NCBI GenBank assembly: GCA_905250125.1
Contig: CAJNOL010000051.1
Location: 186,001-250,000, forward strand
Direction of reading: 5' to 3'
From: Rotaria sordida
Taxonomy: Eukaryota; Rotifera; Eurotatoria; Philodinida; Philodinidae
Length of the DNA stretch: 64,000 nt
In this document: piece by piece, positions 12,148 through 24,887 of the stretch
Numbering within the stretch: position 1 is the first letter of the stretch
Layout of the letters: each line of letters begins with the position of its first letter
Translations under genes and position numbers: made by a program
Notes under the pieces: generated by a model
Databases searched by the model: none
Seen by the model: only the letters and a program-made list of their open reading frames with translations
What the model was told of the DNA's origin: nothing

Positions 12148-14070
12148 GTTTCAATTAACTAAAAGAGTATTTTTTTTCTTTTATTCCTGTCGACAATGTG
12201 TTTGTATATAGCGATTAATTTGAGGGTTGTTCGCTGTTTTTCGGGTAAGCAACAACATATCAAAAAGCCACGTCGTGTGCATTCATGTGGAAAACAGTCT
12301 ATTTCGGTTTTGTTTATCAAACGAAACGGTGACTATTCTTCTTATCGAATACCTATTTTTAAAAAAATCTCGTAATTAGTTTCATCATAAATTTATTTGA
12401 ATTAAAAGAAAAAAAAATTCATTTATTTATTATTAAATTGATATTTTTCGAGAATTTTTACTTGACAAAATTAGTTCATTTGTAATAAAATTTGAGTTAA
12501 AGTTCTTTATATTATAAAGCTTCTATTTACATGATTAAAAGAAAATTAATTATAAACTTTCTTCAATATAGGCTAATAATAATTTGAATTCATTTTAACC
12601 ATTGTTGAATTTTTCAATAATGAAATCTGAATGACAAAGAACATTAAATATTTAAAATAAAAGCTGAAAATGAGTAGGACCATATGCACTATATTCATTT
12701 ATTAATTGATTAAACATTGAAAAAATAAAAAAAAAAAATGATTCATAATTAGATTATACAAATGCGCATTAGAGTCAATACATATAATTGAAACAAAGTG
12801 TTAATATTTCTTCATTTTATTATTTGGATTACTGATAGGTGATGCACGATTGATTTCATTCATGTTTTACTAATGATTGTTTACCATCAAGTTAATTGCT
12901 AGTTCTCCTTGATATTATTCATAGTCATTCACATTTCTATTCAAAATAATTTTAATATTCAATTATTATTTGTATTGAAATTTTGCATACGTTTTTTTTT
13001 ACGTTACTTAACATAGTGGAATTTATATTCCTTGTGATTAGATCAAGTAATTGCAATATGAGCTACGACTTCATCTGTTCATTTATCACGACAAACATTC
13101 TCCTACCGAAAAAAAATATTTTAACACTCATTTTATTCGATCGATTATATTTGTATCATTACGGATTTGTTTATTCATTCTATCTTATGTAATCATAAAT
13201 ACAGTCGATCTAAGATTTTGAAGATATCAATTTGATGATATAATATCGAAGTTTTTTTTTTTCTTTTTTTCTTTTTCAAAAACAATCTACTCGAAATTGA
13301 TTTGTCGAATGCATTTTCATTTTTTCTCGTTACGTGAATCAATTCATACCAATATGTGACTTGTATTCTGATGTTTTCTTTTAATTAATTTCAAATTCTA
13401 CATAAAACTTATTTTTGTAATTCTGAACTGACAATAGAAACAAATGAAGGATGTCGCTAATTTTAATATAAAACATAATCATAGATTCAATTGATTGGCC
13501 CGATCGTTGCTATAGGAAAAAATGAAACATAAAAAAGAACAATTGGAAAGAGTATCATATTCTAGCCCAAAGTTCTATTATATAATATAAAAAAAAACAC
13601 AAATTTGACCTTGAAGTGAATTATTTTTTATTGTTCGTTTACTATCAATCACGTTTCTCTCTGCTTTTTAAAAAAACAAGGTTTTACATCGAAAATAGAT
13701 TGTCATTGAAACTGTCAATTGTATCAAAATGGTTATGTTTTTGAAGAAAGAAAATATTGACAATAAAACAAATATAAGAATGTGATGAAAGAAGAAGAAA
13801 AAAGAAAAGAAAAGGAGAGAAAAGTTCCTGGTCGACACATCAGTCTTTTTTTGTTTTCTGTTAACAAAAAAACAGTAATGTTCTTTATTTAATAAAAGTC
13901 ATCTTTTAACAAAAGCGAACATTGCTGATTGAGTCTTTTTAAAGTTGTATGTTTATATTCATGAACGAGAACTTTCTTTTCTATTTTCGTTTCAGTGTTC
14001 GATTTGATGATGCTGTTGACAATATATTAAAAAGACACTTGACTTTATCTTAGATCAATAGATCGAAATC
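12148..14070. other. 1.9-kb divergent intergenic region
   Basis: This separates two divergent starts, the alveolin-like gene (-) and the AGBL2/3-like gene (+). It is AT-rich with only short ORFs and no motif that I recognise. Promoters of both genes are presumably here. Confidence 0.5.
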
Positions 14071-17000
14071 ATGGAGATAGGCGAATACAATTATTCATTG
14101 TTATCGGTATGCTATTTTATAATTTTTTTTAAAATAAATTTTAAATTATCCTGCGGTTTTGAAGAGTCCATATGATAGTTTTATGCGAAAACATCTTCAA
14201 CATTATGGTTATTTTACGGGTTAGTTTTATGTGAATGTTGAAACATTTTTAAATATTAGTCTTTTATATGATAAAGGTCGTGGAGAAGTTATAAAAAAAT
14301 ATGGATTTTTCCCGTCAAAATCTCAACTTATTTCATCATCAAGTGATCCTGAATCAAGTAGTAGTGACGAAGAACCAGAAAGTATGTTATTTATTTGAAT
14401 TTATTTTAAATTATTGTTTGAAACATTTGTTTAATAAGAAAGATAAATAAAAAGTTCAATTTCCTTTTTTCTTCTTTTAACAGTAAATTGTAATTCAAAT
14501 TATATACATGAAAATTCTTCTGGTGGGTTTTTACACTTTTGTTTATCATAAATTTGAGTATTTTCTCTATATTGCATGATATTTATATTTTATCAGTGTA
14601 TAGTCGTATAGGACATAATTTGTCTATTGATCAACTTAATATAACTTTTTCAACTGGTAAACTAGAAGCTTGTGAATAGTTGCATGATATCATTAGAAAG
14701 AATTTTTGTTATACATAGAAAATGAATATTTATCTATAAAATATAATTTAGAATATAAAAGTAAATCAAGCGTCCTGGATGCAAAACTAGTAAGTTTAAA
14801 AAAAAAATGTTTATTTAATATATTCTTTGTGTTGATTTGATTAGCCTATTCGACAAGCTCGTATACCATATGGTTTAAATTGTCGAGGTGGTGCAAATGA
14901 TGATTATTCATTTGAACCTCGATGGCCTATGGAAGTCGAAGTATTAAATGAACCACGCATTAAACATATTAATATTTCACCGATGCAACCTGAAGTTTTT
15001 TATAAACCAAGTTTGTTACAACTTTAAATTCATCAAATATATTTAAAAATTTTAATAAATTTTAGCAACTAATTATGGACCATCTATACGTAGTGGTGGT
15101 GAAAATATTGGTCGTAGTGTTTTTAATTATAATCCCGAATCATGTGGTTATGTAAGTTATGTATTTAATATGATTTTAAAATTATTTTTACAAAAAAATA
15201 GTTTATTCGATCTCGGATTGGTGGTAATAGAGAAGGTTGTCGACAAGCAGCTACTTTACTTCGAAATAATGAAGATACAACTGTTTTATTTGAATCACGT
15301 TTTGAAAGTGGAAATTTAATGAAAGCTGTTCAAGTGTAAAGATAAAAATTTCTTTCAAAGAATAGATGTAGTTTTTTTTTTTTCTTTTAATAGAGGTGAA
15401 TTTGAATATGAACTTTATCTTCGATATGATCTTTATACGAAACGTAATACACAATGGTTTTATTTTCGTATGCAAAACATTCGAGTTGATAAACGATATC
15501 GTTTTACAATTGTTAATTTTTTCAAAGTATAATTATTTGTATTTATTTTTTTCATATGTGTATTAAGAAAATAACTTTTTTTAGCCTACAAGTCTTTATA
15601 GTTGTGGAATGAGACCTTTGATGTACAGTGTTTATGATGCAGAAACTAAAGGTATTGGTTGGCAACGATGGGGTGAAGAAATTGTTTACTATAAAAATAA
15701 TCTACCGTAATGAATAATTTGTTGTATTTTAATACCTTCATCATTTATTATTTAGTGCACCTGACAATTCCTCATGTAATATGTATTCTCTTACTTGGAC
15801 ATGTAAATTCCCAAATAATAATGATACATATTATTTTGCTCATTGTTATCCATATACATATTCTGATTTACAAGTAAAATATTAATTAAATATTTGTTTT
15901 TTTTTTGTTGCTGTAAACTTAATATATTTCTTAGGATTATCTTAATGAAATTCAAAATGATCGTTTTAAAAGTCAATATTGTAAACAAAAAGTTCTTTGT
16001 CGAACATTAGCTGGAAATTTTATTTATTTGCTTACAATAACAAATCCAGCAACTGTACAAGTAAATAATACAAGTACATCACCTGAAAATCAAGTCAAAA
16101 AAGGTGTTGTTGTAACAGCACGTGTTCATCCAGGTGAAACAAATGGATCATGGATGATGAAAGGTTTATTAGATTTTTTACTTGGTGATTCAGCTGATGC
16201 AAAAGTATAAAAAATTTCTATTAAAAGAAAAAAAAAAATTTATTATCTGTTTGTTTTTTCTGTTAGTTACTGCGAGATAATTTCATTTTTAAAATAGTTC
16301 CAATGCTTAATCCTGATGGTGTTATTGTTGGAAATTATCGTTGTTCATTAGCAGGTCGAGATTTAAATCGAAATTATAAAACGATACTTAAAGATGCTTA
16401 TCCATCAATATGGCATACAAGAGAAATGATCAAAAGGTTAAAAAAAAATATATATATTTTTTCATTCATTCATAATTTTGGAAATTTTAGATTTATGAAT
16501 GAAACAGAACTTGTTCTTTATTGTGATTTTCATGGTCATTCAAGAAAACAAAATGTTTTTGTTTATGGTTGTGAAAATAAACACTTACCTAATGAAAGAT
16601 TTAAAGAAAGAATATTTCCAGCAATGTTATCAAAAAATGACCCTACGAAAGTTTGTATTTTATTTTTCTCATAAGATTTTATAGTAGACATATATATAAA
16701 TATGTGTGTATTTTTTAGTTTTCATTATATTCATGCAAATATAAAGTTCAAAAGCATAAAGAAGGTACTGGACGAGTTGTCATGTGGTCAATGGGTATTA
16801 TGAATAGTTATACATTAGAGGTTTGATTCAGGTTTTTTTTGTCACGGTTTTATATAAATATGTAAAATTATTAGGCAACATTTTGCGGATCAACTCAACA
16901 GGATCGAGCCGGTCATCATTTTACTATAAAAGATTTTGAATCTATTGGTTATCATTTTCTTGATTCTTTACTTGATTATTGTGATCCAGATCATACAAAA

Positions 17001-20000
17001 GTAAGTTTTATAGTATTAATTCTATAAAATAAAATTCTTTTTTTTAAAAACAAAACTTATACATTTATTCTTTCGAATTAACTTATAATAAATAGGAATA
17101 ATATCGTCAAAATTTATATGATAAATTGTTAAATGGTAATCTAATAATACATGAAGATCTAAAAGATTTTAATATATCATATGATGATTCAACACATAAA
17201 AGTAAAACATAAATCTACATAAAACAAGAACTAACAATATCTATTGATGATAAATATTTAAAAGTTCGAACAACAAATAAATTAAATATTTCTCCTAAGG
17301 TGAAAAATGCTCCAAATATATACCAATCAAAATCATAATTAGTTATAACAATAAAACGAAAAGAAATAAATATAAATTCTATTCGTCGTGTACTATTAGT
17401 AATTCTACTATATATATTTATATATGTATATTCTCTTGCTTTTTTTATATTCTTCTTGTACTCCTTTTTTTATGATATTGTTTCGTCAGTCATTTTCTAT
17501 TATAATAGATTATAGAAAAATTTGATTTCAAAAAAATTTTCTATTTTAGCGAGATCGAATATTACTGGAACTCGAAGATAATATACGACGTTCTATACAA
17601 ATTAAACTTTTATCACGTGGCATTAATCCAGGATCATTAGATGATATTGATCTTGATCAATTTTCATCGGATGATGATTCAAGGTATAGAAAGAAAAAAT
17701 ATAATAGGAATTTTTATTTATTTGTTTGTTCGACAATTTTAGTGATGACGCAGGATCAGATTCATCAACAGATGACGGTTTACCAAAACATTTAGAAGCA
17801 ATTGTAGCAGCTAAAGTAGTTTCATTTATATTATAATTTTCATATGGTAAATATTTCTTTTTTTTTCTTTCTTGTTTTATAAGGCTCAATTAAAAAAAAC
17901 AAGAAAGAAACCAGCACCAACAAAACCAATTAGAGAAACTAAAAGAAAAGATGAAATAGATAAAGAAAATCTTGAAAAAGTAAAATCAAATGTTGTGCTT
18001 ATCAGTCTTATTCGATGTTGTATTTATGATTAGAATAAAACTGTTGGATTACCCTTAACAAAAATTCGTCATTCTCAATTTTCAACTATTGTAAGTTTTT
18101 GTGTTCTTCTGTAAACTTTCTATTTTTTCACAATCATGATTTTCCTTTTTTATTTATTTTTCACATCATCTTTAAGAAAACTAACTTTATCTTAGCAAAA
18201 GTTATGTTGTGCATCCTTTTTGTCTTTTTTCATTTTTCAAGGATTTGTTAGAAACTTCAGTTCTAACAACGTATAATAATGGGAATTTATCGGAGGTAAG
18301 TTTAGTACAGTAGTCTTCTTTATGATTTTTATTGACAATGAAAATTTAACTAAACAAAACAAAATAATTGAGAAATGAAAATTATCTTATCCAACTAAAG
18401 ACAAGAAAAATTAATAAATATTCTAGACGGAACTTGAATGTATGCAACAAAGAAGAAAACGTCGTAATCATGTGGCTTATCACGTTTGCAAATGTTTAAC
18501 CTGTTTAAAGGCTCAAGTGTCCCATATTGAAATGCGATTGGTACTTTCTAATTGCATGGCATATCTACTCAGAAAAAAGATGAATATTAGATCCTCTTTT
18601 TTTTCTTTTTTGTTCTTCTCTTCGGGTTTTTCTCATATTAAACATATGCATAATATATATATATATTCTATTTGTGGTATGCATAGATATTTTCTACAAT
18701 TGCTGCTTAGAATTATCTCTTGCTATATTCATATCAGAGATATTGATGGACTTACCCATTTTGATTGAACCCGTTCGCGCGCAGATTCGACATTTGACAG
18801 CACTCACAGACTAGATATTTTTACATGTATTCGTGGATTCAAACCATTTATGATTTTTGCTTTACATCCTTTATTCTTTCGTTCTGCATAGAATTACGTT
18901 CACTACTCATGCCATTTCTTCGTTCGATCACTGATCTGGTTGCTTTTACTATTTCTTTCGTTCTTCATCACCTAGATTCTTTCTATCATTTTCTCTCACT
19001 AAATCTTCGTTCTAGTCATTCATCTACTTGTTTTGAAGCATGCACACATATAAATGCGGTTTGGGTGTTGGGTGGACGTCTTCTCTTAGACGTCATAAAC
19101 TCATACCCACATCCGTACAAAACCAAGTTTATTGAATGATATGTTATTAGTTTCTTCAAAGTAAAAAAAATTGGAATAAAAGATGTGTAATCTATAGTTA
19201 TTTTTCAAGTTTTTTTGCGCATATACCGTCATTATGATTCTAGTCGAAGTCATATCTGCTATATTAATATTGTATATATTCATATATACTACTACTTCTA
19301 CCTTACAATTATTTTGTCTTGAAGTTTCCTTGAAATTTTGCAGTATTTATTCATATGTTCATAAATAAAGAATAATATTCTAATTATAAATGTCTCACAA
19401 AGAAACTACCCGAACTGATACTTGCCATTTGAGTTCATATTAGATCTGCAAGGATGTCTCGGTATGACTAGAAAAATTTTACAAGGGCTCATGCTCTAGG
19501 GTCTCGGGAGTCGATTTATGATCGTTTCACTGAGTTTTCGATCTGAAAAATCGTCTATAAACAGATTGAATGACTAGTAGAATATCCTGAAAATTGCAGC
19601 CGAAAATAATGTATTCTTGTCGAGAAATTGAATTTTTCAAAAAATAGTCGTTTATTTGAAAATTCAACATCTCCACAAGGGAACATTATTTTCGGCTGAA
19701 ACTTTTACAATAATTTACTAGTTAGTCTACCTGTTTATGAACGAAATTTCAAATCGAAATACTTTCAGCTGAGTTGAAGATTCAATAAAATGGTCGTTAT
19801 TTGGTTCTAGAGGCCCATGAACATGAACCCCATGAGGATATTTCTAGTTTTACCGAGATATTATTGTGAATCTAATACAAGCTCAAACGGTGGGTATCGG
19901 TTCGGGTAGTCTCCTTATTACTTTCACATATAGTTAAAAAATGAATGCATGAATAAAAAGAATTAACGAATTTATATTAACCCGTGGGTTGAAGAAAAAC

Positions 20001-22277
20001 ATCAGTCAATGTGTGAGATAGGTCGAGTTTGTTCTCGAACGGGTCGGTTCAAAAACAAAAACCAATCATCAACATCTCTGATTCATACTGATTTTATTTA
20101 ATACTTTGCTGTTCGTTTTTTCTTCTTCTTTAGTGCTTTTAAATTATTTATTTTGTTTTAATTAATTAATTAATATTTCATTGTTTTTTTTTAATAATAC
20201 ATAGACTAATGATGTGACTAAACCAATATCATTAACATCGGCACGTCGATTAAGAGATACTAATAATGATCCAGTTCGATATGAAGGTTCAAATGGTATG
20301 AATAATCGTTCAAATCGATGGTCAACATCGACAACACAAATAACAAACAGTCGTTTAACAACAGCTGAAGAAAAAGCACGAAGATCTCAAGTATCTATTG
20401 ATTTGAAATTTTTTCATTTCGATTTTCTTCATCATTATTAATCACAGATGTTCTGTCCTATTCATGAAGACGGTGGGTTATAAATATTATTCTGAGTTTG
20501 TTTTATTTTTCTTCTCTTCTTACTCAATCTGTGTGTGGCTTTTTTTGCTACTTCTTCTTCTTCTTCTTCTAGGCTGAATATTATAAACATTTATCTCGTG
20601 ATATGCCATCTGATGATCGTGAAAAACAACAGATACAGCAACAACTACAAACCTTAGATGATAATATTCTAATAACATCCACTTTTTTCCCAAGGCAACC
20701 ATCATCATCAGAGAATTTACCTGAAGAAGGTATTTCGAATCCTATTTTGTAATATTATATTTATAATACTTTGTAAAAATATTAATGAAAATAACAATTA
20801 AGAATGAGACCGTTAGATTTCAGAGGAGAATTAAATAAATAATAATATATGTGGCGCCTCTTTATTTTGATATGAAGATTATTTATTTCAACATTATAAC
20901 GATTGAAGTTTATCAATAATGAAAACAAAACAAAAAGAAAAGAATAATTGTTGCAAAAAAAGTTTTTCTTTTCTTATCAGTCATATGTTAACAATCATCA
21001 TTTTTTAGACGTTCCAGTTGCTTATTCTTCTGGTCAGTCATGCCAAACAACTGAAGTTAATGAACCTATATCAACGAATCAATCTCGAGATGCTTTTACA
21101 GCTACTTATTTACTTCGAAGACTTAATTGTAAGTATTTAGAAATTAAAATTTTCATTTTTTAAATTTTCATATATTTCAGCATTATTTCCAATATCACAT
21201 ACAGGAGGTGTGCATAGATATTTTTGTAGTTTGTTTATCAACTGATATCTACTACTATTGTTTCTATATTTATAACTGTTTGCTTTTAATTTATAAAAAT
21301 TAAAACCGTTTTATAGAATAAGATATAATCTGAGAGATTCTTGAATTTGTAAACAATAACAAACGATAGAATGAAACAAGTTTTTTTTTTTGTTAATTTT
21401 GTTTCCAGGTCTGGAACGTGAATCAGGAACAAATACAAAGGGTTCATCAACAGCTTATCCAATGTTAGCATCATCTTCACGTGTTGAGGATGTATGAATT
21501 TAATTTTATATATTTTAGAAAAAAAAATAATCATATTCTTATTAAAATAGGATACAACTGATCAATTAGCAACTGATAATGACACTGATTTTGATATGAG
21601 TCGAACAAACATACTAAATCCAAATGAAGATGGACGACAATCAGCAAATGCATCTGTTACGAATCGAGCTTCTGCTCATTGTAAGTTTTTATTGATGAAA
21701 ATAAAAAAAAGAAAATATTTATATATTTTATTTTAAAGTAAATGAACGATCACTTGGTACATCTCGATCATCAGCTCGACCAAAAACAACAACAACAAAT
21801 GCTCTACAAAGTCGAACTGTTCTTGATATGCGATCTATTCAACCGCCCACGCAAACACAAGTAAAAAAAATAAAATAGGACAAAAAAAAAGTTTTTTTTT
21901 TGAATCCATAGAATCTAAAACGTATTGCTGAACAACAACAACATCAAAGACAACGAGTAATGATGGTATTTGGTAAACAGACTCCTGTTGAAATGATTGA
22001 GAAACAAAATTCAACATCATCACGCACAGTTCATTTATCAATAAATGAACGAAGGCCAGATGATGCATCGTTATATTATGATAGTTCATCATCAATTGTT
22101 TCAAGACTTCATCCTATTCAACAAGATAATATATCAATGAATTTAATTTCTCGTATGGATTCAGCATCAATAAATAGATCGCAGACAACCGTAAGAAATA
22201 ATTAGATATTAAAAAATATAAATTTATATATTTTATTTTGCTAGAGAGCATCAAGTGTGAGAAAATCTTCTAAGTAA
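14071..22277 (+). CDS. AGBL2: Cytosolic carboxypeptidase, AGBL2/AGBL3 (CCP2/3) type tubulin deglutamylase
   Basis: More than 20 small exons; the first are 14071-14106, 14165-14219, 14277-14381 and 14484-14522, and the last is 22245-22277. Start MEIGEYNYS is followed by [17 protein letters not shown], typical of the AGBL2/3 N terminus. The N-terminal cytosolic-carboxypeptidase domain is clear ([30 protein letters not shown]). The M14 catalytic domain has zinc ligands in ARVHPGETN (H, E) and [11 protein letters not shown] (H), substrate residues in RDLNRNY, and the catalytic Glu in YTLEATFCGS. Family members remove glutamates from tubulin tails in cilia. The C-terminal half is Ser/Thr/Gln-rich and low complexity; exons there ([19 protein letters not shown], then [10 protein letters not shown]) are assigned by splice phase only. 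Introns at 17001-17551 and 18484-20204 are unusually long. Confidence 0.9.
17093..17340 (+). pseudogene. Coding-like segment with in-frame stops inside an AGBL2/3-like intron
   Basis: After an acceptor-like TAG, the frame continuous with the upstream exon (ending CDPDHTK) reads GAA TAA, then coding-like sequence ([20 protein letters not shown], later [19 protein letters not shown]). It is broken by TAA codons near 17100, 17210 and 17338. Skipping it and splicing to the exon at 17552 ([15 protein letters not shown]) restores a sensible reading. It may be a decayed exon, an alternative 3' end, or a pseudogene fragment. Confidence 0.4.
19398..19916. repeat. 520-bp foldback MITE in AGBL2/3-like intron
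   Basis: The ends are inverted: left GAAACTACCCGAACTGATAC, right GTATCGGTTCGGGTAGTCTC. The inversion continues inward to a centre near 19655 (GCCGAAAATAATGT against ACATTATTTTCGGC). It resembles the element at 2770-3300 (shared GTAGAATAT-CTGAAAATT and TCTTGTCGAGA-like blocks). No coding capacity. Confidence 0.75.
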
Positions 22278-22350
22278 AATTTCTAATTTGTTCTTTCTTT
22301 TTCTTTGACTTCCATTGCACATGAACAATCATTATTATTACAAATACAAA

Positions 22351-22819
22351 CTAGGCCCCAGACAGACCGAATGTTTTAAAGCTGAATTAACCAATCAAAT
22401 GATTAGAAACAATAAAACAGAATTAAGTCATCTTTTCAAGACGATTTAACGTTAACGCACCAATAAGATACTAGACCGTTCCGGTAATACAAAAAAAATG
22501 TGTGTGACGCTTAATATACATACATTTTTGTCAAGGAGGAATGTTTATTTCAACAATGCCTGCATGATATTTCCTGACGTCAATAATGAATATCGTTTAT
22601 TTCATACAATTTTAGTCGTATTTTACACAGAAAAATAACAACTTATTAGATGCAACACATACGATAGTGACGCCTATCAATGCACTTACATTTTCTGCTA
22701 TGTACTTTGCATTCATGAAAGAGACTTGTCCTATACTCTTATTGGTGATTTAGTGTGGACGGTTGTTGAGTTAAAACAGAATTTAATTCCATGAACTTTT
22801 GGTCTGTCTGGAGTCCTAG
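22351..22819. mobile_element. 470-bp TIR element between AGBL2/3-like and GFA genes
   Basis: Terminal inverted repeats: left CTAGGCCCCAGACAGACC, right (reverse complement) CTAGGACTCCAGACAGACC. Homology continues inward for about 20 bp more (GAATTAA). No ORF of note, so it is likely a non-autonomous DNA element. It fills most of the 766-bp gap 22278-23043. Confidence 0.7.
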
Positions 22820-23043
22820 TCGCTTTTATTCTATTTGATCTGTCCTTCAATTGGTCATTGCATGTGTTGTTTTTTTTTCATTCCATTTTCTTCATTAATT
22901 GTTTTTTTGAAAATTATTTTATCCGTTCTATTTTTATTGTAATGAATATTGAATGTTCTTGTTTTTTTTACTTCCTCAAATTAAATAAAGAATAAATCAA
23001 GCTTATATTTATTTTTTAGAATAGAATTATAAGATTTTGTATA

Positions 23044-23635
23044 ATGAGTTCATCAATGCCGAAACCTGTTACGCTTGAAGGCAGTTGTCATTGTCAACGT
23101 GTAAAATTTTCAGTCGATTCATGTATGTATATTTATTATTATAAATTATTGAAGCTTTTGTTTGGTTTTAGATACGCCCTATCCGTATATGATTTGTCAT
23201 TGTCTTGCTGATACAAAAACAACTGGTGTATTTAATTGCAATATTATGGGTGAATATTCAACATTTAAAATAAAACAAGGTCAAGAATTTGTTAAAATTT
23301 ATCAAGTTAAACTATGTGATACTGAAAGTGGTAAAAAAGATTCGTCAAGTACAAAATTAAGTCCTCATAAACGACATTTTTGTTCTGAATGTGGTTCATA
23401 TCTTTGGGCTTATAATGATGAATATTCACAATGGATTTATCCATTTGCATCATCTATTGATACACCATTACCAAAACCTGATGAATATTATCATATAATG
23501 ACCGATTTTAAACTTAATCATGTAGAAATTCCAAAAGGCAAAAATATTCATACGTATCCTCGTTATCCAGAAGGAAGCCTTGAAGAATGGCACAAAAAAC
23601 ATGGCCTCTATGGAACATATACAATAGACAAATAA
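23044..23635 (+). CDS. GFA / CENP-V domain protein
   Basis: Two exons (23044-23122, 23172-23635) encode about 180 residues. GSCHCQRVKF near the N terminus and HFCSECGSYLWAY in the middle are hallmark zinc-binding motifs of the GFA (glutathione-dependent formaldehyde-activating-like)/CENP-V fold. The C terminus PRYPEGSLEEWHKKHGLYG is also typical. Between them the usual second metal site (C-x-C-x-x-C) reads CHCLADTK: the third Cys is replaced by Asp, so one zinc site may be altered. There is no targeting signal. The substrate is unknown; members act on glutathione adducts or are structural. The intron argues against contamination. The 3' end is 42 bp from the stop of the convergent hydrolase gene. 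Confidence 0.85.
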
Positions 23636-23677
23636 GATAGGACAAATTTACAGATTTTTTTTTTCTTTAATCATTAT

Positions 23678-24773
23678 TTAATCATGAGTACAAAAACCAC
23701 CTGGTCCTCCAGTTTTATAATCATAACCATGCAGATCATATTTGTTTGAAACACGACTTTCAAGAAAAGCTTGTGGATTTTCAATAATCCGTAATTGTTG
23801 TATATCTCGATTGAATATTGCATAAACAAATGATGTGATTAATGTTGCTTCTTCAGTTTTATATTGAGAAAAACTACAGATAGTACCCTTGCACCATGCA
23901 CACATAAGTTTACTAGTCTCGTGAATTGGTTCATCGAGATTATCGGCATGACCATAATCAGTTAAATTAACAAGAAATGTCGGTCCATATAATGAACGAT
24001 ACCATCGATCATTGCTGATATTATTTGGTGCACATGGTGGAACTTCCTTATGAGCAGGAACATTATCTAAGATCATATGAAATCTATAAAATCTAAGAAA
24101 ATTAAATTTTAGTTTTTACCTAGACCATTACTAATTATTAGTGTTGGTGTTCGAAATGGAAGAGGAGTTGGAGGATCTTAATATAAAATAAGAAAAAATA
24201 GGATAATATTGATTGCTTATTCTTTGTCATACGTGTGATGAAATCTTGTACAAAACCGAATGGATCAATACCATCAACAGGATTCATCATAATAATTAAT
24301 TTTACTGGACCACATGTTGTATTGAGATATTGACCGAGTGGATGAGCTGCTGATGAGTGTGATATAAAACCAAGATATTCCATATTTGGTATAACACCTT
24401 TGACTTCTCTATGTTCAGCAAAAAGCCGAGTAGCACCATCATCTGGTTTCACAACCCATTCGAGAAATTCAGCTATATGAACAGCGACTTTTTCTGGTTT
24501 TATATTTTCAATTTTTGAAATTCCAATAAGAATAACATTTTGCTCAGCAATTGTTGATACTAATTTGTGATAAAATGGTGCAGGTACTATACCTGCTAGA
24601 CCAGGTAAAAAAATAAGAACTGGATAAGAGCCAGGGGTTGTTGGAGAATAAATATCAAGTCGAAATTGTGTTGTTGGATCAGTGATTATAATACTACCGA
24701 CTGACCAATGATCAATTTTACCAGTCGATGAGAAAGGTATAGATATGCAGAGAATAATCAGTGCTAGAAACAT
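23678..24773 (-). CDS. Secreted chlorophyllase-like alpha/beta hydrolase
   Basis: Three exons (24773-24233, 24176-24120, 24066-23678), in frame, about 330 residues. The N terminus MFLALIILCISIPFSSTG is a likely signal peptide. YPVLIFLPGLAGIVP fits the oxyanion-hole strand of chlorophyllase/PAF-acetylhydrolase-like enzymes. GFISHSSAAHPLGQYL holds the nucleophile Ser (usual GHSxGG becomes SHSSAA). NPVDGIDPF gives the acid residue and LTDYGHADNLDEP the likely catalytic His. The C terminus is Cys-bearing (CAWCKGTIC). Chlorophyllases hydrolyse the phytol ester of chlorophyll, and related animal proteins exist; a role in digesting algal food is speculation. The start lies 114 bp from the divergent TSC1 start, so the promoter region is probably shared. 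Confidence 0.8.
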
Positions 24774-24887
24774 GATATTGTGTAATATTTCTACACTTGT
24801 TAAACCCTTTTATATCAGTACAAATATTGTTGTTGGGAATTTGCACATCTGTATTAGGTTTTTTTTTATCTTTTCTTTTTTTTTCAG
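24774..24887. promoter_or_regulatory. 114-bp divergent promoter region with AG acceptor before TSC1
   Basis: This is all the sequence between the start codons of the chlorophyllase-like gene (-) and TSC1 (+). It ends with a long pyrimidine tract and CAG immediately before the TSC1 ATG at 24888. That is a splice acceptor with no room for a cis upstream exon unless the leader overlaps the neighbour, and it fits spliced-leader trans-splicing. Confidence 0.55.

Noticed and set aside
18442-18768. 108-codon ORF continuing the AGBL2/3-like exon
   Set aside because: Only the first part (to AYH) is coding-like; a GTTTGC donor then joins in phase to the exon near 20206. The rest is intron read-through.
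18825-19283. ORFs in the long AGBL2/3-like intron
   Set aside because: No family motif, biased to Phe/Leu/Ser/His as expected for AT-rich intron, adjacent to a MITE.
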